Both the position numbers and the translations under genes were made by a program. Below the pieces are notes generated by a model. It did not search any database. It was not told the DNA's origin and was given only the letters and a program-made list of their open reading frames with translations. Of a DNA stretch of 64,000 nt, positions 52,273-64,000 are shown piece after piece; within the stretch, counting starts at the first letter, position 1; every line of letters starts with the position of its first letter. The stretch is from Augochlora pura (Eukaryota; Arthropoda; Insecta; Hymenoptera; Halictidae), in NCBI RefSeq assembly GCF_028453695.1, contig NC_135775.1:23346545-23410544 (forward strand). Direction: 5' to 3'.

Positions 52273-54004
52273 TATGTCGAGAGCTTACAGCTTGTTGCAC
52301 TCTTTTCTCTTGTAAAGTTAATTTTCTTGTTAAAAAAATTTTCAGAACATGACACTGATCCCATACCGATGGTCTCGCCAGCATAATATTAACACTTTAC
52401 CTACCAGACGTTTATTAATAGTGTTTTCAATGAATGTGCTATATCAAAAAGCAACATAGAAGTTTCTCTTTAAAAACTAATCCCGAAAGATGTAATAAAA
52501 TTACATTATTATAAGGGATTTATTGTTTTATGTTACAAATTGTTATTGTTAATCAAAAAACCGTAAATCGTAGATTCCTGAAAGCTATTACATAATCACT
52601 GGTGGGTAATGCGTTAAAAAAGAAATTAACACTGTTAGGAATTCTATAAGTAACTTTTGTAGAACACCATTTTAAGAAAGTTTTGCGGAATTTTCAAGCA
52701 TAAGGCTCTTGTATACAATAATACATATAGTAATAATAAGTATACATATTATATATATGCTTCAAGCAAACAGCATTTTTATATAGATATTTTCATTGAT
52801 ATATGTGAATCTGTAAGTGCAACATCGATTCTCTGAGACTACCCACAAGGTTTATGCATCAAATGATCAAACAATCAATGATTATTCTGCAGCAGGTAAC
52901 TTTAGCTTCGATTCAATGAAAGATTTTTGACGATCGCATCAAAGTGTTTGGAATTTGTTAAATAATAAATTTTATGCTTTTGTAGTTATATAAAGATACA
53001 ACGACAAAAAGAAAATGTATTGTGTATATAAATAAATTATTGTAGAGCTTGTAAGGTACTGATATAAAGATCAAAAAAGATGATAGTCAAATTTGAAGCT
53101 TGCCAAGTTTTGTTTATAGATTGTTACAGCAATAAGTATGTTATGCAATGATTATTTCTGTGATTTTTAACATGGGTGAATTTCCGGATGCACCTTGTAC
53201 AATGTATTAAATCTTTGAGCCCCGCTCGATACATATATGTATATGTACATACATACTTACATATTTACATATGTATACGTATATTACAATTATAAATAAT
53301 AAGTTATATATATAATATATTAATTAAAGGTATACTTAAATTGTAGAATTTCTGTAATTTCTTAAATAGTGGTAAAACCATTATTAATAAATCGTACGTA
53401 TAAAGCGATGAAAAATAAACGATTTGAAAAAAATCATTTAACCTTAATCATTTTTTGATGCTTTGAACATTCTTTAAAATTAAAGCTGTTTCAATAGAAA
53501 CCACATAAGAGAGATATGTACATAAAGTTATGAAATCTTGGTCGATTATATTATACGATCGTAATAGACAGGTTGGTCGAAATATACGTATTTAGAAAAT
53601 GCATTAGTAATTTATAATTTTTTAACGAGATACATGATAGGTATCGTTACATGAATTTGTCATTTCATAAAAAATACATTAGATTGAAATGTAAAACTAT
53701 TAAAAGACCTGTAAATGTCACTCCACTTGATTATAACCTTATTTGTGATTTTCAAGGTTTGCATTTATTTTAGATTTCATACATATGTATGTATGTATCA
53801 TCATCCATACTTAGATATGTAAAAACTTTTCAAACTTGTAACGCTCCTTATCAGTAAATTAATTCAACTTACTAGAATTAATAAACTAAAATAATAAGAA
53901 TTAGAAAATAATATCAAGAAAATAGTAATGGTAGTGTTTTATGAATATCTTCAATGTTGTCATAACTAATTTTATACGTATACTTTATAGGTAAAGTCAC
54001 AGAG
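52273..54004. other. Long HERPUD 3' region and COQ8 upstream DNA
   Basis: AT-rich; contains alternative polyadenylation signals, a TA/TATG-rich low-complexity tract at about 53225-53330, and UGUANAUA-type (Pumilio-like) sequences such as TGTATATA near 53030. A splice acceptor at about 53989-53990 (TTTATAG) just before the COQ8 ATG shows that the COQ8 transcript has an upstream non-coding exon somewhere in this stretch. Confidence 0.45.
53225..53330. repeat. AT-rich (TATA/CATA) low-complexity tract
   Basis: Alternating ATAT, ACATAC and TATATA repeats typical of a decayed microsatellite, in the HERPUD 3' flank. Confidence 0.75.
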
Positions 54005-56853
54005 ATGTCTCAACCTTGGATATCTGATCTCATTGGTGTCTTGAAAGGAGCTAGGGCAGTAACTAATGCCATTATAAAACATCAAGAAGATGCTGTTAAA
54101 CATACAATACAAACATCGAGTTTGAAAACTGCTGCAGAAAAATGTACAACTGAGTGTATAAAAAGATTTAAAAACATAGAACCAAGTAAGGTTCCTGTAA
54201 GTTTCTGCTACATATTTTAATTTGAAAATGTAAAATGAATCTCAAAAGGAATTATTACATTATTCCTTAGCAATTAATAATTGTGAAGTGTTAACTTTTT
54301 AAGTATAAAATGAACTTTCTGTTTATTGTACTTGTTTATACAGGGACAAGTAGCAGGAGAACTTAAAGAAGTGGCTGAACGATTAAATGTTGTTGAAAAA
54401 GGTTTAATGGAATTTGTGAAAACAAAATCTAACAAGATGGTCGGTGCATCTTCTGATCCCTATGATTCTACACCACCCCAAAACATGAAACTATATGCTT
54501 ACAACCTTGCGAAAGATCCTAAAGAAGTACCAATGGAACCTGACATAATAAATGAGAAGCAAAATGTTACAACTGCAACGACAGCTAATATACAAGAGAA
54601 ACATGATAGACCTACAATAAGAAAATATACAACAGTAAAAGAAAAAATCGAAACGATGACTAAGATAGAAAACAAGATACCCATGATTGAGCTTTCAGAT
54701 AAAGATAAGGAAATTTTAAGAAGATTGGAATTGGAACATGAACAGAATAAAATATACGATACTCCAAAAGAAAGTATTGTAGAAGAAATTGGTTCTGAAA
54801 TAAAACAAGAAACTCTGAAGGTAGTTCCAGAGAAACCACAAGTTAGACCATCTGTAAAACCAAAACAAACTGTAGGTTCCTCTCTTATCTAATATTTATA
54901 TTGCATACATAATATTTATGGTATTAATAAATTAGTTTTTATGTTATAGCTTTCACCTAATGCAAGAGCTCAGAAGGTTCCATCTACTAGATTCCAGAGA
55001 ATGATGAGCTTTGGTACATTAGGAATTGGTCTTGGTGTTGGTACAGTTGCAGAATATACACGTAGAACACTTGGGTTAAAAACACAAAGTCTTGGTGAGA
55101 CATTTGATAATATGTTTCTTACAAAGGCAAATGCTGAAAGGATAGTTTCAACTTTGTGTAAAGTAAGAGGTAAATATTGGCAGTACAATTACTGCATTTT
55201 ATGGGGATGAACGAGTTTACATTTTGTATGGGTCAACAGGTGCAGCATTAAAGATAGGACAAATTTTAAGTATTCAAGATGAAACCATTATAAGTCCCGA
55301 ATTACAGAAGATTTTTGAAAGAGTTAGACAGAGTGCTGACTTTATGCCAGCATGGCAAGTTGAGGTATTTCATTTGTTTCAATTACGCTATTTAACACCA
55401 AATTTAATATATGAATTTTCTGCTTTCAGAAAGTATTAGCTGGTGAACTTGGGCATGATTGGAGGAATAAATTAGCTACCTTTGAAGAAAAACCATTTGC
55501 TGCAGCATCTATTGGTACAATACTTTTGTTAATTGATAAATGATTTAAAGAAATGCTTCAAGAACAGTTGTTAATGATACATGATGATTTCAGGTCAGGT
55601 TCATCATGGTACTTTATTCAATGGTCAAGATGTAGCAATTAAAATTCAATACCCTGGTGTAGCTATGGGGATCCAAAGCGATGTTGAAAACTTAGTTAGC
55701 CTAATGAAGGTAGTGTAGATAATATTTTACTTTCGTTCTTTCATTTATCACCATAGTGATGATAAGAGGAAAGAATTTTGTTGTAGGTTTGGAATATTTT
55801 TCCAAAAGGCATGTTCATAGACAATTTAGTAGAAGTTGCGAATCGAGAACTTGCATGGGAAGTAGATTATATACGCGAAGCAGAATGTACAAGAAGATAT
55901 AAGGAGCTCGTGAAATCTTACAAGGATTATTGTGTTCCAGGAGTAATAGGTATAAATTGCAATGATTTTGTCAGGCGCGAAATAATTGCCCATTTTCCTA
56001 TTCAGATGAATTATCAACAAGTCAAGTTTTTACAACGGAGATGGTAGAAGGTATTCCAGTAGATAAATGTATCAGTTTGGATATGGAAACGAGAGAACAT
56101 ATTTGTAGATTGATAATGAGTTTATGCCTCAAAGAATTATTTGTCTTCCGATATATGCAAACAGATCCAAACTGGTCGAATTTCTTTTACAATACTGATA
56201 CTAGACAGGTATGCAATACGATATCCTGAAAATATTTATACAAATAACTATTTTTTATGTAATTTTCAGTTAGTTTTACTAGATTTTGGAGCCTGTAGAG
56301 AGTATGAGAAATTATTTATGGACAAATATATTAGAGTAATTTATGCTGCTAGTGAAGGTGATCGTAATACAATTCTAAATTTATCTAGAGAAATGGGATT
56401 TCTTACTGGATATGAATCTAAAGTAAACATTTTTTGATATCACCAATTCTGTACACAGTGAAACTCAACAGCTCAAATAAATTTTTATTGTAACTGATTT
56501 TAGATTATGGAAGAAGCTCATGTGGATGCAGTAATGGTTTTGGGACAAGTGTTTGATAAGAAACATAAATATTACGATTTTGGGGGACAAGATGTGACTA
56601 ATCGGTAAAAAAATAACTAATCTTAATTGTTTCTGTTTGATATAAAGTACTTAAAATAAGCATATTAATTTATTGCAGAATCCAATCTTTGGTTCCAACC
56701 ATTTTGGATAACAGACTTTGTCCTCCTCCAGAAGAAATATATAGCTTGCATAGAAAATTATCAGGAATTTTCTTATTGTGCGCCAAGTTACAAGTTAAAA
56801 TAAATTGCCGCGATATGTTTCGTGAAGTGTATGATAATTACAAATTTGATTAA
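54005..56853 (+). CDS. COQ8: Atypical kinase COQ8 (ADCK3), 686 aa, eleven coding exons
   Basis: Exons 54005-54196, 54344-54871, 54950-55169, 55240-55364, 55430-55514, 55594-55709, 55787-55949, 56006-56208, 56270-56422, 56504-56604 and 56679-56853 sum to 2061 bases with phases matched. The protein-kinase-like UbiB fold is clear: the KxGQ motif KIGQ (residues 318-321, in AALKIGQILSIQDE), the alanine-rich loop AAAS (379-382, in PFAAASIGQVHHG), the lysine in DVAIKIQYPG and the DFG motif (549-551). These are the signatures of COQ8, a mitochondrial inner-membrane matrix-side ATPase that organises the coenzyme Q synthesis complex. The N-terminal 260 residues hold an amphipathic helix region and a long acidic/Lys-rich linker. 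It is slightly longer than human COQ8A (647). The ATG is preceded by an acceptor, implying a spliced 5' UTR. Confidence 0.95.
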
Positions 56854-57322
56854 GCTAATTAAAGTGTAAATAAGCATTCTACATTATAAATTAATTAAAT
56901 ATCTACGTTTGAATATAGAACTAAAATTGAGCTTTGCACTTAATATTTTCTGTTACAACCTTGCTAGTAATATAACCTTTCTAAACTTTGATGTTTTCGT
57001 ATTGTATATTTTTATACTATCTTATACAATAAAATTGTTTAAAAATATACACAATGTTCACTTGATCAATGCATACAGCAATCGCTCTCTTTTGACGTTA
57101 AATTTATCGTAACTGAGAAATTCATTATGTATTAAAATTTTCATATGGGTATCAATATATTCAAAATAGCAGCCATCTTTGGTTATATACACTTATCTAC
57201 CTTCAGTTTACATTGTACATTATGATGTACTGATAAGCAAAGAAATCTTAACCTCTTTATCAGCATATATAAATTATTATATTATTTCTGATGAGTTCTG
57301 ATCGTTAAAATCAACCGACAAA
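56854..57322. other. Intergenic between COQ8 and GGCT
   Basis: AT-rich, 469 bases between tandem genes; holds the COQ8 3' UTR and the GGCT promoter. The open frame at 56909-57112 looks like chance. Confidence 0.5.
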
Positions 57323-57964
57323 ATGGCCAACAAATTTTTATATTTTGCATATGGAAGTAATATGTTAACAAAAAGAATACACATTAATAATCCGACAGCA
57401 GAACGCAAAAACATTGGCCTTCTAAAGGTATCCGAAATATAAGAATGTACACAAATTAAGTAATGGTAATTTAATTCTGAATTATATCAGAATTTCAGAT
57501 TGGACTTCCTAAGATATTCGACTAGATGGGGTGGATGCAGTGCAACAATTGTACCAACAGAAAATTATAATGTGTGGGGTGTAATTTGGGAATTACATGA
57601 ATGCAACTTGGCTACATTAGATCACCAAGAAGGTGTTGCAAATAAAGTGTATTTTCCTCTAATGGTTGATGTTGAAACACCTGATGGTCAAATCTTAAAT
57701 TGTAGAGTATACCAGCAATGTGATAATCCAGATGAACATGTAAAACTAAGACTGCTACCAAGTCATAGAAAGCCTTCCCCATTATACATGTATGTTGCCT
57801 TTATATATTTGTACAAGTTTTATACAATTAATATGTATACTGTTTGTCATTATAGAAACACAATATTAGAAGGTGCAAAAGAAAATAAGATACCAGCTGA
57901 ATATATTAAGTTTCTGGAAACTATACCACATAACAATTACTTTGGGAAATGTGACATTCAGTAA
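57323..57964 (+). CDS. GGCT: Gamma-glutamylcyclotransferase, 170 aa, three exons
   Basis: Exons 57323-57427, 57491-57789 and 57856-57964 sum to 513 bases, phases consistent. The N-terminal FAYGSNML motif (YGSN, residues 10-13) binds the gamma-glutamyl group, and Glu82 in LDHQEG corresponds to the catalytic acid of the family. The WGVIWELH strand and the EGAKENKIPAEYIKFLETI helix also match. The enzyme turns gamma-glutamyl amino acids from glutathione breakdown into 5-oxoproline and free amino acid. The length is close to that of the human enzyme (188), slightly shorter at the C-terminus. Its stop codon is only 104 bases from that of LARS2 on the other strand. Confidence 0.93.
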
Positions 57965-58068
57965 GAACAATTTCTTAATAATAGTATTTATAAGAATACA
58001 AAGCTCTATCTATATCATTCATTTCGTTATGTACACAGTATATGTACAATACTTACTCTAGAGTAGAT

Positions 58069-61000
58069 TTACTCAGTCACTACAGTCTTCAATTTCTTTT
58101 CTAAAATAATATTCATTTTTGCATCGTAGCCTACCCTTGAAAGAAAGTTAGTTTCTGCGATCGTCCTATCTTTCAAATGCGGTTTAACATCTGGATCGTT
58201 TGCTACTATATCAAGGGCTTCCTCAGCTGACATTTTATCCAACTGGAATTTGGGTACTTTGATCTTCTTCACGTGTTTAGAATTTACCTAATTGTAAAAA
58301 TGTGATCAATGATGCATTTATATAGCTGTTCCTATTATGTATGTAGTGTTTGTATCACATAATTATTGTAGCGATGTTCTCGAAATAATTAATATAATAA
58401 AAACGTGTAGTTAAACTTACAGACGTTAATAGAACCATTTTGTAATCCATGTCGATTTCTGGCCAAGTTTGCTCCATTACATCTTTATCTAAGTTAACTT
58501 CGTCTTTGCTTATAAGATGATGTTTAACCGAGCAAAAGCCTGCCCATAATTCTGAGGCAAAGTGTGGCGCTACTGGTGCAAGCATTATAATTTGGACAGC
58601 TAAAGCACGTTCAAATTCACGACTTTTCTGCATGCAATTCAAACATACCTTCCGTAAACTTAAAAAGTAAAAACAAAAAACAATAAATAATTATTTATTG
58701 ACTATGTCTTAAAAATAATTTGAAATAAGCACCTATTTGTAAGTCCTTGCATTCTTGATATCGCAATACTCAGTTGCTGAGATTCGGTCAAGTTAAATGT
58801 TACTGATTTCAAGAAATAATTTCGACTATCAAACATATATGCATCATCAGTTTCAAATTTGGAATTGGTCGGTTTTGTTTGCAGTTCTTCTAAACTGACA
58901 TTGTTACGATAATCCATAAAGCTTCTTAAACTTTTCCATAAACGATTTTGCCAATTAATTATTCCAGGAATGGCTAGAAACAGTAATATATGTATAATAT
59001 ATTGTGACACACTGAATACAAATGTTTTAGATTAAATTATGTCTTGAACTATTTACTTACTATCATCACTCCAATGTCTACTTGAGGTTGGTGCTACATC
59101 AGCTAAAATTAGCAACCTGGTTGTATCAATACCGTATTTATCTAATAATTCAAGAGGATCAACGCCATTGTGCTTTGATTTAGACATTTTTTCCCAAGAA
59201 ACAATTACAGGTTTATTAGTATCTTTCTCTACCCATTGTTTACCTTGCTTTTCTACTTCATCTGATTTTAAATATTTTAGTGTATCCATCTGTTGGAAAG
59301 TTTTACCCATTACCATACCCTGAACAAGTAATTGTTTAAACGGTTCTGGACTTGGTATTAATCGTTCCGAATGTAAGAAATGACTCATAAACCTGGCATA
59401 ATACAAATGTAATAAAGCTGCAAAAATGATATTCATAATTCAAAACTTCTTTGTATTTGGAGTTACATGAAATTACTTACCATGTTCTTTTCCACCAACA
59501 TACAGATCAACGGGGAATATAGTTTTGACTTTATCAACGGAAAACATTTCTTTAGTATTTTTTGGATCAATATATCTCAAAAAATACCATGAACTATCGA
59601 CGAAAGTATCCATTGTATCTGATTCTCTAATTGCTTGTTCTCCACATTTTGGGCAAGAAGTACTTAACCAATCTTTAGCATCCAATAAAGATAACTTTTT
59701 ATTCGAAAACGAAAATGTTATTTTTGGTAAGATAACAGGAAGTTGGTCATGTGGTACTGGTTGAATGCCACATTTCGAGCAATGAATAATTGGTATTGGT
59801 GTACCCCAATATCTTTGCCTGGATATTGGCCAATCTTGGAGTTTTGAACTAATAGGGTCACCACCAATGTTCCATTGTTTAGCTTTAGACAGTACTTCTA
59901 ATATTTTTTGCTGCTGTTGTTCATAACTTCTTATTGAATGCCGTAGAAACTCGATTCCAACTGCTTCAGAAAATTGATAATCATCCATTGAAGCTGAGGG
60001 TATTCCAAGATAAGTATCTCTGTAAGGTTGAAATTTCACTTTATCTGTTACATATACTGGTAACTGTTTCCCATTGAATGGATTTAGTACTTCAACGTCC
60101 ATGATTTGAATTCCCTCTTGTACTTGTGTACAATATTCAGGACGGTTTAATAAACTTTTCGGAGAGATTGCAATAAATTTTGCATATTCAATGAATTCTG
60201 GATTCTCTGTCCAGACATTTAATGTCTTTGGAAAATTTGGAATATTCGACATCAATTGCAATTCAAAACTAATGCCATTACATTCACCAATCCAATTTTG
60301 CTGTATTTTTTTTATGTCTCTCCATCCTTTTAATATTGAATCATTTAAGCCCTCTAGTAGTGGTCTAATAAAAAATATGTAATTAATATTATCATATTAA
60401 TTATTACAGTATATTATAGAAGCTATATATTTATAAACTTACTTAGCAAATGGTGTAGTCTTAATATACCATTGTTTTAATAATTTCTTTTCCACTTTGG
60501 CTCCAGATCTCCAAGAACAATTATTTGCATCAACTTGTTCATCTGCTAACACAGTTTGATCAACAGGATCCCAATTAACAAATGCTTCTTTTTGATAAAT
60601 TAAACCCTTTTCAAATAATTTTAAAAACAAATCCTGTGTCCACCTATAATATTCTGGATCACATGTTGTAATTTCTCTATCCCAATCAAATCCATAATTT
60701 AACAATTTCAACTGATTTCGCATTTTAGTTATATTATCATATGTCCATTCAATAGGATCTAATTGTTGTTCATATGCTGCATTCTCAGCAGGTAAACCAA
60801 ATGCATCCCAACCCATTGGATGAAGAACATTATATCCTAAGACATGTTATAAATTCAGTTTATCAGTTAATTGAACTTTTAATGTAGAAAACTTACCTTT
60901 CATCCTATAAAAGCGAGTAATAGCATCACTTATTGTGTATACTCTTACATGACCCATATGCAATAAACCAGAAGGATAAGGAAACATTGATAATACATAA

Positions 61001-61478
61001 AATCTTTCCTTTGTAGTATTTGTTTCCTCATATTTAAATAAATTAATTTTATCCTTCCAATATGTCTCTATGTCTTTCTTGGTTTCATATGTAGGTTCTA
61101 CAATCTAGAAAGATTTACTTCTTCTAATTATATCTGTATGTATGTAAACAATGATTGAATAATACTTTGAATAACAAGAACTAACTAACTTGTTAAATAT
61201 CTAAGTAATCAATTCTAAAAAAACTATTGAATAAAATGCAATGACTCAAGACAAGTTGTTAAATGGGATTGTTATTCTCATTAATAGATTTATTAGGAAG
61301 TCATAAATAATATTAAACTACTGCTAATATTAAATATTGTACTTTCTTATAAAAATTAAATTGATACCGTAAATGAATCAATGCCGGTGGATTTACATCG
61401 GGCAATGACATGTTTAAAACGTAGGTAATTCTTAAAATATGGTACTAGACTTCGACAATAAACATCTGCAAACATCAT
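58069..61478 (-). CDS. LARS2: Mitochondrial leucyl-tRNA synthetase, 883 aa, eight exons
   Basis: Minus-strand exons 61478-61368, 61104-60897, 60836-60443, 60364-59481, 59417-59061, 58973-58733, 58658-58421 and 58287-58069 sum to 2652 bases with all phases consistent. Class I synthetase signatures: HIGH as HMGH (residues 86-89, in PYPSGLLHMGHVRVYT), MGWDAFGLPAENAA, the SRQRYWGTPIPI segment and KMSKS (609-613, in SWEKMSKSKHNG). The bacterial-type layout, a basic N-terminus (YFKNYLRFKHVIARCKS) suited to a mitochondrial presequence and the length (human 903) point to the organellar enzyme, not the cytosolic one. A CP1 editing domain occupies about residues 230-450; whether it edits cannot be read here. 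The start uses the first of two adjacent ATGs (61478). Divergent from RpL13. Confidence 0.95.
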
Positions 61479-61772
61479 TGTTAAGTTTCAGGGTCCAATT
61501 ATTTATAAAACTTTTGCTTCAGTGAATTCATCTACGTACAACTAAGAATATATTGTAATTGAACCATGGAGGCTGCCATGATGAATTACTACTCTAAACA
61601 ACGTACGTTCTGTTCACATAATTCTTAATTAACTGTACTATTATAATGAATTTTTATTTTACGATAAATATTTGTATAAACTAACTTAGATATAAAGGGA
61701 AGTAATACTTTATTTTATCTCATTTCTTCTAACTGCTCAAAAAAATGCGACTTCCGTTTTGTTGAACTGATT
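61479..61772. promoter_or_regulatory. Compact divergent promoter of LARS2 (-) and RpL13 (+)
   Basis: Just under 300 bases lie between the LARS2 start codon and the proposed RpL13 transcription start. The region is AT-rich. Such head-to-head pairing with a ribosomal protein gene would give coordinated activity (inference). Confidence 0.5.
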
Positions 61773-61804
61773 CCTTTTCCGGTCTGCACCGTATAAACAA
61801 CTTC
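61771..61804 (+). promoter_or_regulatory. RpL13 5' TOP start and first non-coding exon
   Basis: A pyrimidine tract TTCCTTTTCC begins at 61771 and is followed by about 25 bases of leader ending at a donor (CTTC|GTGAGT, 61805). Ribosomal protein transcripts characteristically start with C in a terminal oligopyrimidine tract, which gives mTOR-dependent translation control. The matching acceptor is TTTTAG at 62241-62244, seven bases before the ATG. The exact start base is inferred. Confidence 0.6.
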
Positions 61805-62251
61805 GTGAGTAAAATTTCGGAATTGAAATCGAATTAAATATTCTACATCATAAATTATTACTTTACGTAACCATAAAAAACCAATATAGTTTGTGTTCCC
61901 AGCTGTGATTAAACAATATAATTGTCATTATATAGTGTATTAAGTATTATAAGTTTTTGACATTAATTGAGAGGTTAAGTTCCAGTATGTTTTTTTACCG
62001 AAAACAACAAAGTTGATATTTTTAAATGTAAAATAAGATATAGAATGATTATTTTTACGCAAAGCGACATCAAATTTAAAAATATTTTGAAAACAAAAAA
62101 TCAAGTGATATATTTACACCTAGTAGCAATAACATAACTCCTAACCTATCATAATAATTAATGTATCAAAATTTACATTATTGGACATTTAGATAACATT
62201 GAAAGTTTTAAAAATATGTTCTGATATGTTTACGTCTGTTTTAGCTGAATC

Positions 62252-63079
62252 ATGGGTAAGAGAAATAATATGATCCCTAATGGGCACTTCCATAAGGATT
62301 GGCAAAGGTTTGTAAAAACTTGGTTCAATCAGCCGGCTAGAAAATATCGTCGTAAACAAAGTCGTGTGAAGAAAGCTCGTTCAGTTGCACCAAGGTAAAC
62401 AATACTTCTTAATGATTTGAGTGCATAGTATTTATAACTTATTTGTTTATATTTATGTATTTATGTATTATATTATGATTATTTTCGTAGACCCGTAAAG
62501 CTTTTGAGGCCTATTGTTCATTGCCCAACATTCCGTTATCACACAAAAGTTAGGGCAGGCAAAGGTTTTACCTTAGCTGAAATTAAAGCAAGTGGTCTGA
62601 ACAAACGATTTGCTAGGACCATTGGTATCGCAGTGGATCCCAGGAGGAGAAACAAATCAGTAGAGTCTTTACAAACAAATGCTCAAAGATTGAAGGAGTA
62701 TAAATCCAAATTGATTCTTTTCCCATTAAATGAAAAGAAAGTAAGTATAGCTGTAAATATTTTATGTCTTTGATAAAACAGATTAATATATATATATTAT
62801 CTGTATCATTAGCCTAAGAAGGGTGATGCAACTGAGGAAGAAATGAAGACAGCAACTCAAGTTAAGGGAGAAATTATGCCAATAAGACATCAAGCACCAG
62901 CTAAGGCTAAGGCTCGTACAATTTCTGAAGAAGAGAAGAAGTTCTCTGCATATGTTACTTTGCGTAAAGCTAGAGCTGATGCTAGATTAGTTGGAATTCG
63001 TGCAAAACGTGTGAAAGAAGCTGCAGAAAATCCGGACGATGTAACCAAGGTTGCTAAGGATAAGAAGCCCAAGAAGTAA
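62252..63079 (+). CDS. RpL13: Ribosomal protein L13 (eL13), 219 aa, three coding exons
   Basis: Exons 62252-62394, 62491-62740 and 62813-63079 sum to 660 bases, phases consistent. The product begins MGKRNNMIPNGHFHKDWQRF and keeps WFNQPARKYRRK, LRPIVHCPTFRYHTKVRAGK and GFTLAEIKASGLNKRFARTI, then a lysine/alanine-rich C-terminus. eL13 is a component of the large cytosolic ribosomal subunit. The length is near that of human RPL13 (211). The ATG lies just after a splice acceptor, fitting a short TOP-type non-coding first exon at 61771. A polyadenylation signal AATAAA is at 63113-63118. No C/D-box snoRNA with clear boxes was recognised in its introns, though such introns often host them. Confidence 0.97.
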
Positions 63080-63118
63080 TCTTAAATATCGTATATTTGT
63101 ATAAATATAAAAAATAAA

Positions 63119-63619
63119 TTCTCAATTGAGGAAAGCAATACCATGTTTGTATTTATTTTGCGTACAATTGTTTCATAATTTTGTTATTATTAAAAGTATG
63201 CATGTATCACCTTTTAATTATTCCCAATACTTTATATTAATTTAGTTTTTCACGTTCAATCACGTTGTTTGGTAACTAGTTATTTGATATTACTTTCTTG
63301 CTCACTTCCACTCTTTGCTAAATCTGTGAAGACAGCACTGCGTAGTGTGGAACATCAACCAATCAGAGAAAGGCACTTTCTGTACCATATCCCAAATTTG
63401 CCTCTGGTACAGGCACTGCTATAGAAATTTTTTGTATTTGTAAATTGGTAACAATGGATCATGCTATTCCACGCCATTTTGTATTTAGATTTGAAATTCG
63501 AACGTTATGACTTTGTGACAACAACGTTTCACGATTCCTTATACGTGATCATCAAGAGAAGAAAGATAACATAATTCTTGTTATAATTGTTGTTGGACAT
63601 TAAATATAATTACAGTAAA
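63119..63619 (+). promoter_or_regulatory. KIF23 upstream region with CCAAT box
   Basis: Five hundred bases between the RpL13 polyadenylation signal and the KIF23 ATG. A CCAATCAG sequence at 63359-63366 matches an NF-Y site, a common feature of mitotic-gene promoters; about 260 bases to the ATG leaves room for a 5' UTR. The GC content rises around it. Function is inferred. Confidence 0.35.
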
Positions 63620-64000
63620 ATGAAGTCTTCGTAAGTTCCAGATTAAATATATAATTTATAATAAAAAATTCTAATAAATCTTGTAAACGCTAATAGAATT
63701 CCACTGATGTAATGGGAAATTCGATTGTTGATGCTTTATGTTTTAATCGAATATATTTATATATTATACGTTTGCTAAGCATAAAATTCTTAAATTTTGT
63801 GGTGCTATGGATATGTATTGACAATGTTAATTATTACAGACGTATAAAACCACCGGGTTCTGCTCGGAAACCAGTAAGCCGGCCAAAAGGCAACAATATG
63901 TTATCCAAGGATCCAGTGCAAGTTTATTGCCGTTTAAGGCCAATGCAGTATGCTACAGATGTGTCATGTATGAAAGTTCTATCAGATACAACTATAGCTA
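63620..64000 (+). CDS. pav: Kinesin-6 KIF23 / pavarotti, N-terminal start (partial)
   Basis: The first exon 63620-63630 (MKSS, donor CTTC|GTAAGT) joins 63840 onward (acceptor TTACAG), and the frame runs to the right edge. It reads MKSSRIKPPGSARKPVSRP then KDPVQVYCRLRPMQY, the start of the motor domain (V-x-V-x-x-R-[VL]-R-P). The basic, proline-rich N-terminal extension and KDPVxVYCR[VL]RP fit MKLP1/pavarotti of the centralspindlin complex, needed for cytokinesis. Only about 57 residues are visible, so the subfamily is likely but not certain; other kinesin-6 members (KIF20) remain possible. Confidence 0.8.

Noticed and set aside
62395..62812. Possible intronic snoRNA in RpL13
   Set aside because: Looked for box C (RTGATGA) and box D (CTGA) pairs with terminal stems; none was convincing.

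Overview
The window is nuclear DNA of an insect, most likely a hymenopteran (bee or wasp); that placement is an inference from protein style and architecture, since no search was run. Support: spliced genes with canonical GT/AG introns mostly 60-100 bases long, a homologue of the Drosophila Dorsal-import factor tamozhennic, an AT-rich background broken by GC-richer blocks (about 5-13 kb and 36-43 kb), and a small foldback DNA transposon with TA target duplication. There are no bacterial, plasmid or CRISPR features.

Layout. 0-0.4 kb: the 3' end of HEATR3 (ribosomal protein L5 import adaptor). 1.3-5.4 kb (-): a 626-residue unrecognised proline/charge-rich scaffold-like protein whose 1.8-kb first intron holds orphan exon-like blocks on the other strand. 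5.4-17 kb: a gene-poor stretch. 17.2-19.4 kb (+): TRIP4/ASC-1. 21.3-21.6 kb: a foldback MITE. 22.1-24.3 kb (-): tamozhennic/SPATA2. 26.3-27.1 kb (-): DDA1. 28.0-30.5 kb (+): TBC1D31. 30.9-31.8 kb (-): APRT. 33.1-36.5 kb (-): a leucine-rich-repeat membrane protein. 36.8-40.6 kb (+): IQCA1/DRC11. 40.6-44.7 kb: gene-poor, with a CpG/GC-rich block. 44.7-49.7 kb (-): the kinetochore scaffold KNL1. 50.6-52.3 kb (+): HERPUD. 54.0-56.9 kb (+): COQ8. 57.3-58.0 kb (+): gamma-glutamylcyclotransferase. 58.1-61.5 kb (-): mitochondrial leucyl-tRNA synthetase. 62.3-63.1 kb (+): ribosomal protein L13. 63.6 kb to the end (+): the start of kinesin-6 KIF23/pavarotti.

I rebuilt exon-intron structures by joining splice sites by eye. 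For every gene called complete the exon lengths sum to a whole number of codons with the phases agreeing at each junction, so the joins are internally checked, though not checked against transcripts. Most genes are single-copy housekeeping genes packed head-to-head or tail-to-tail: LARS2/RpL13, LRR gene/DRC11, DDA1/TBC1D31 and KNL1/HERPUD are divergent pairs; TRIP4/tamo, TBC1D31/APRT and GGCT/LARS2 are convergent.

No clearly new biological system was found. The most interesting items are the KNL1 MELT array with its nested higher-order duplications, the KNL1 start codon that appears to be split by an intron behind an out-of-frame upstream ATG, the symmetric 346-base foldback element, and the unexplained exon-like blocks at 3.6-5.0 kb.
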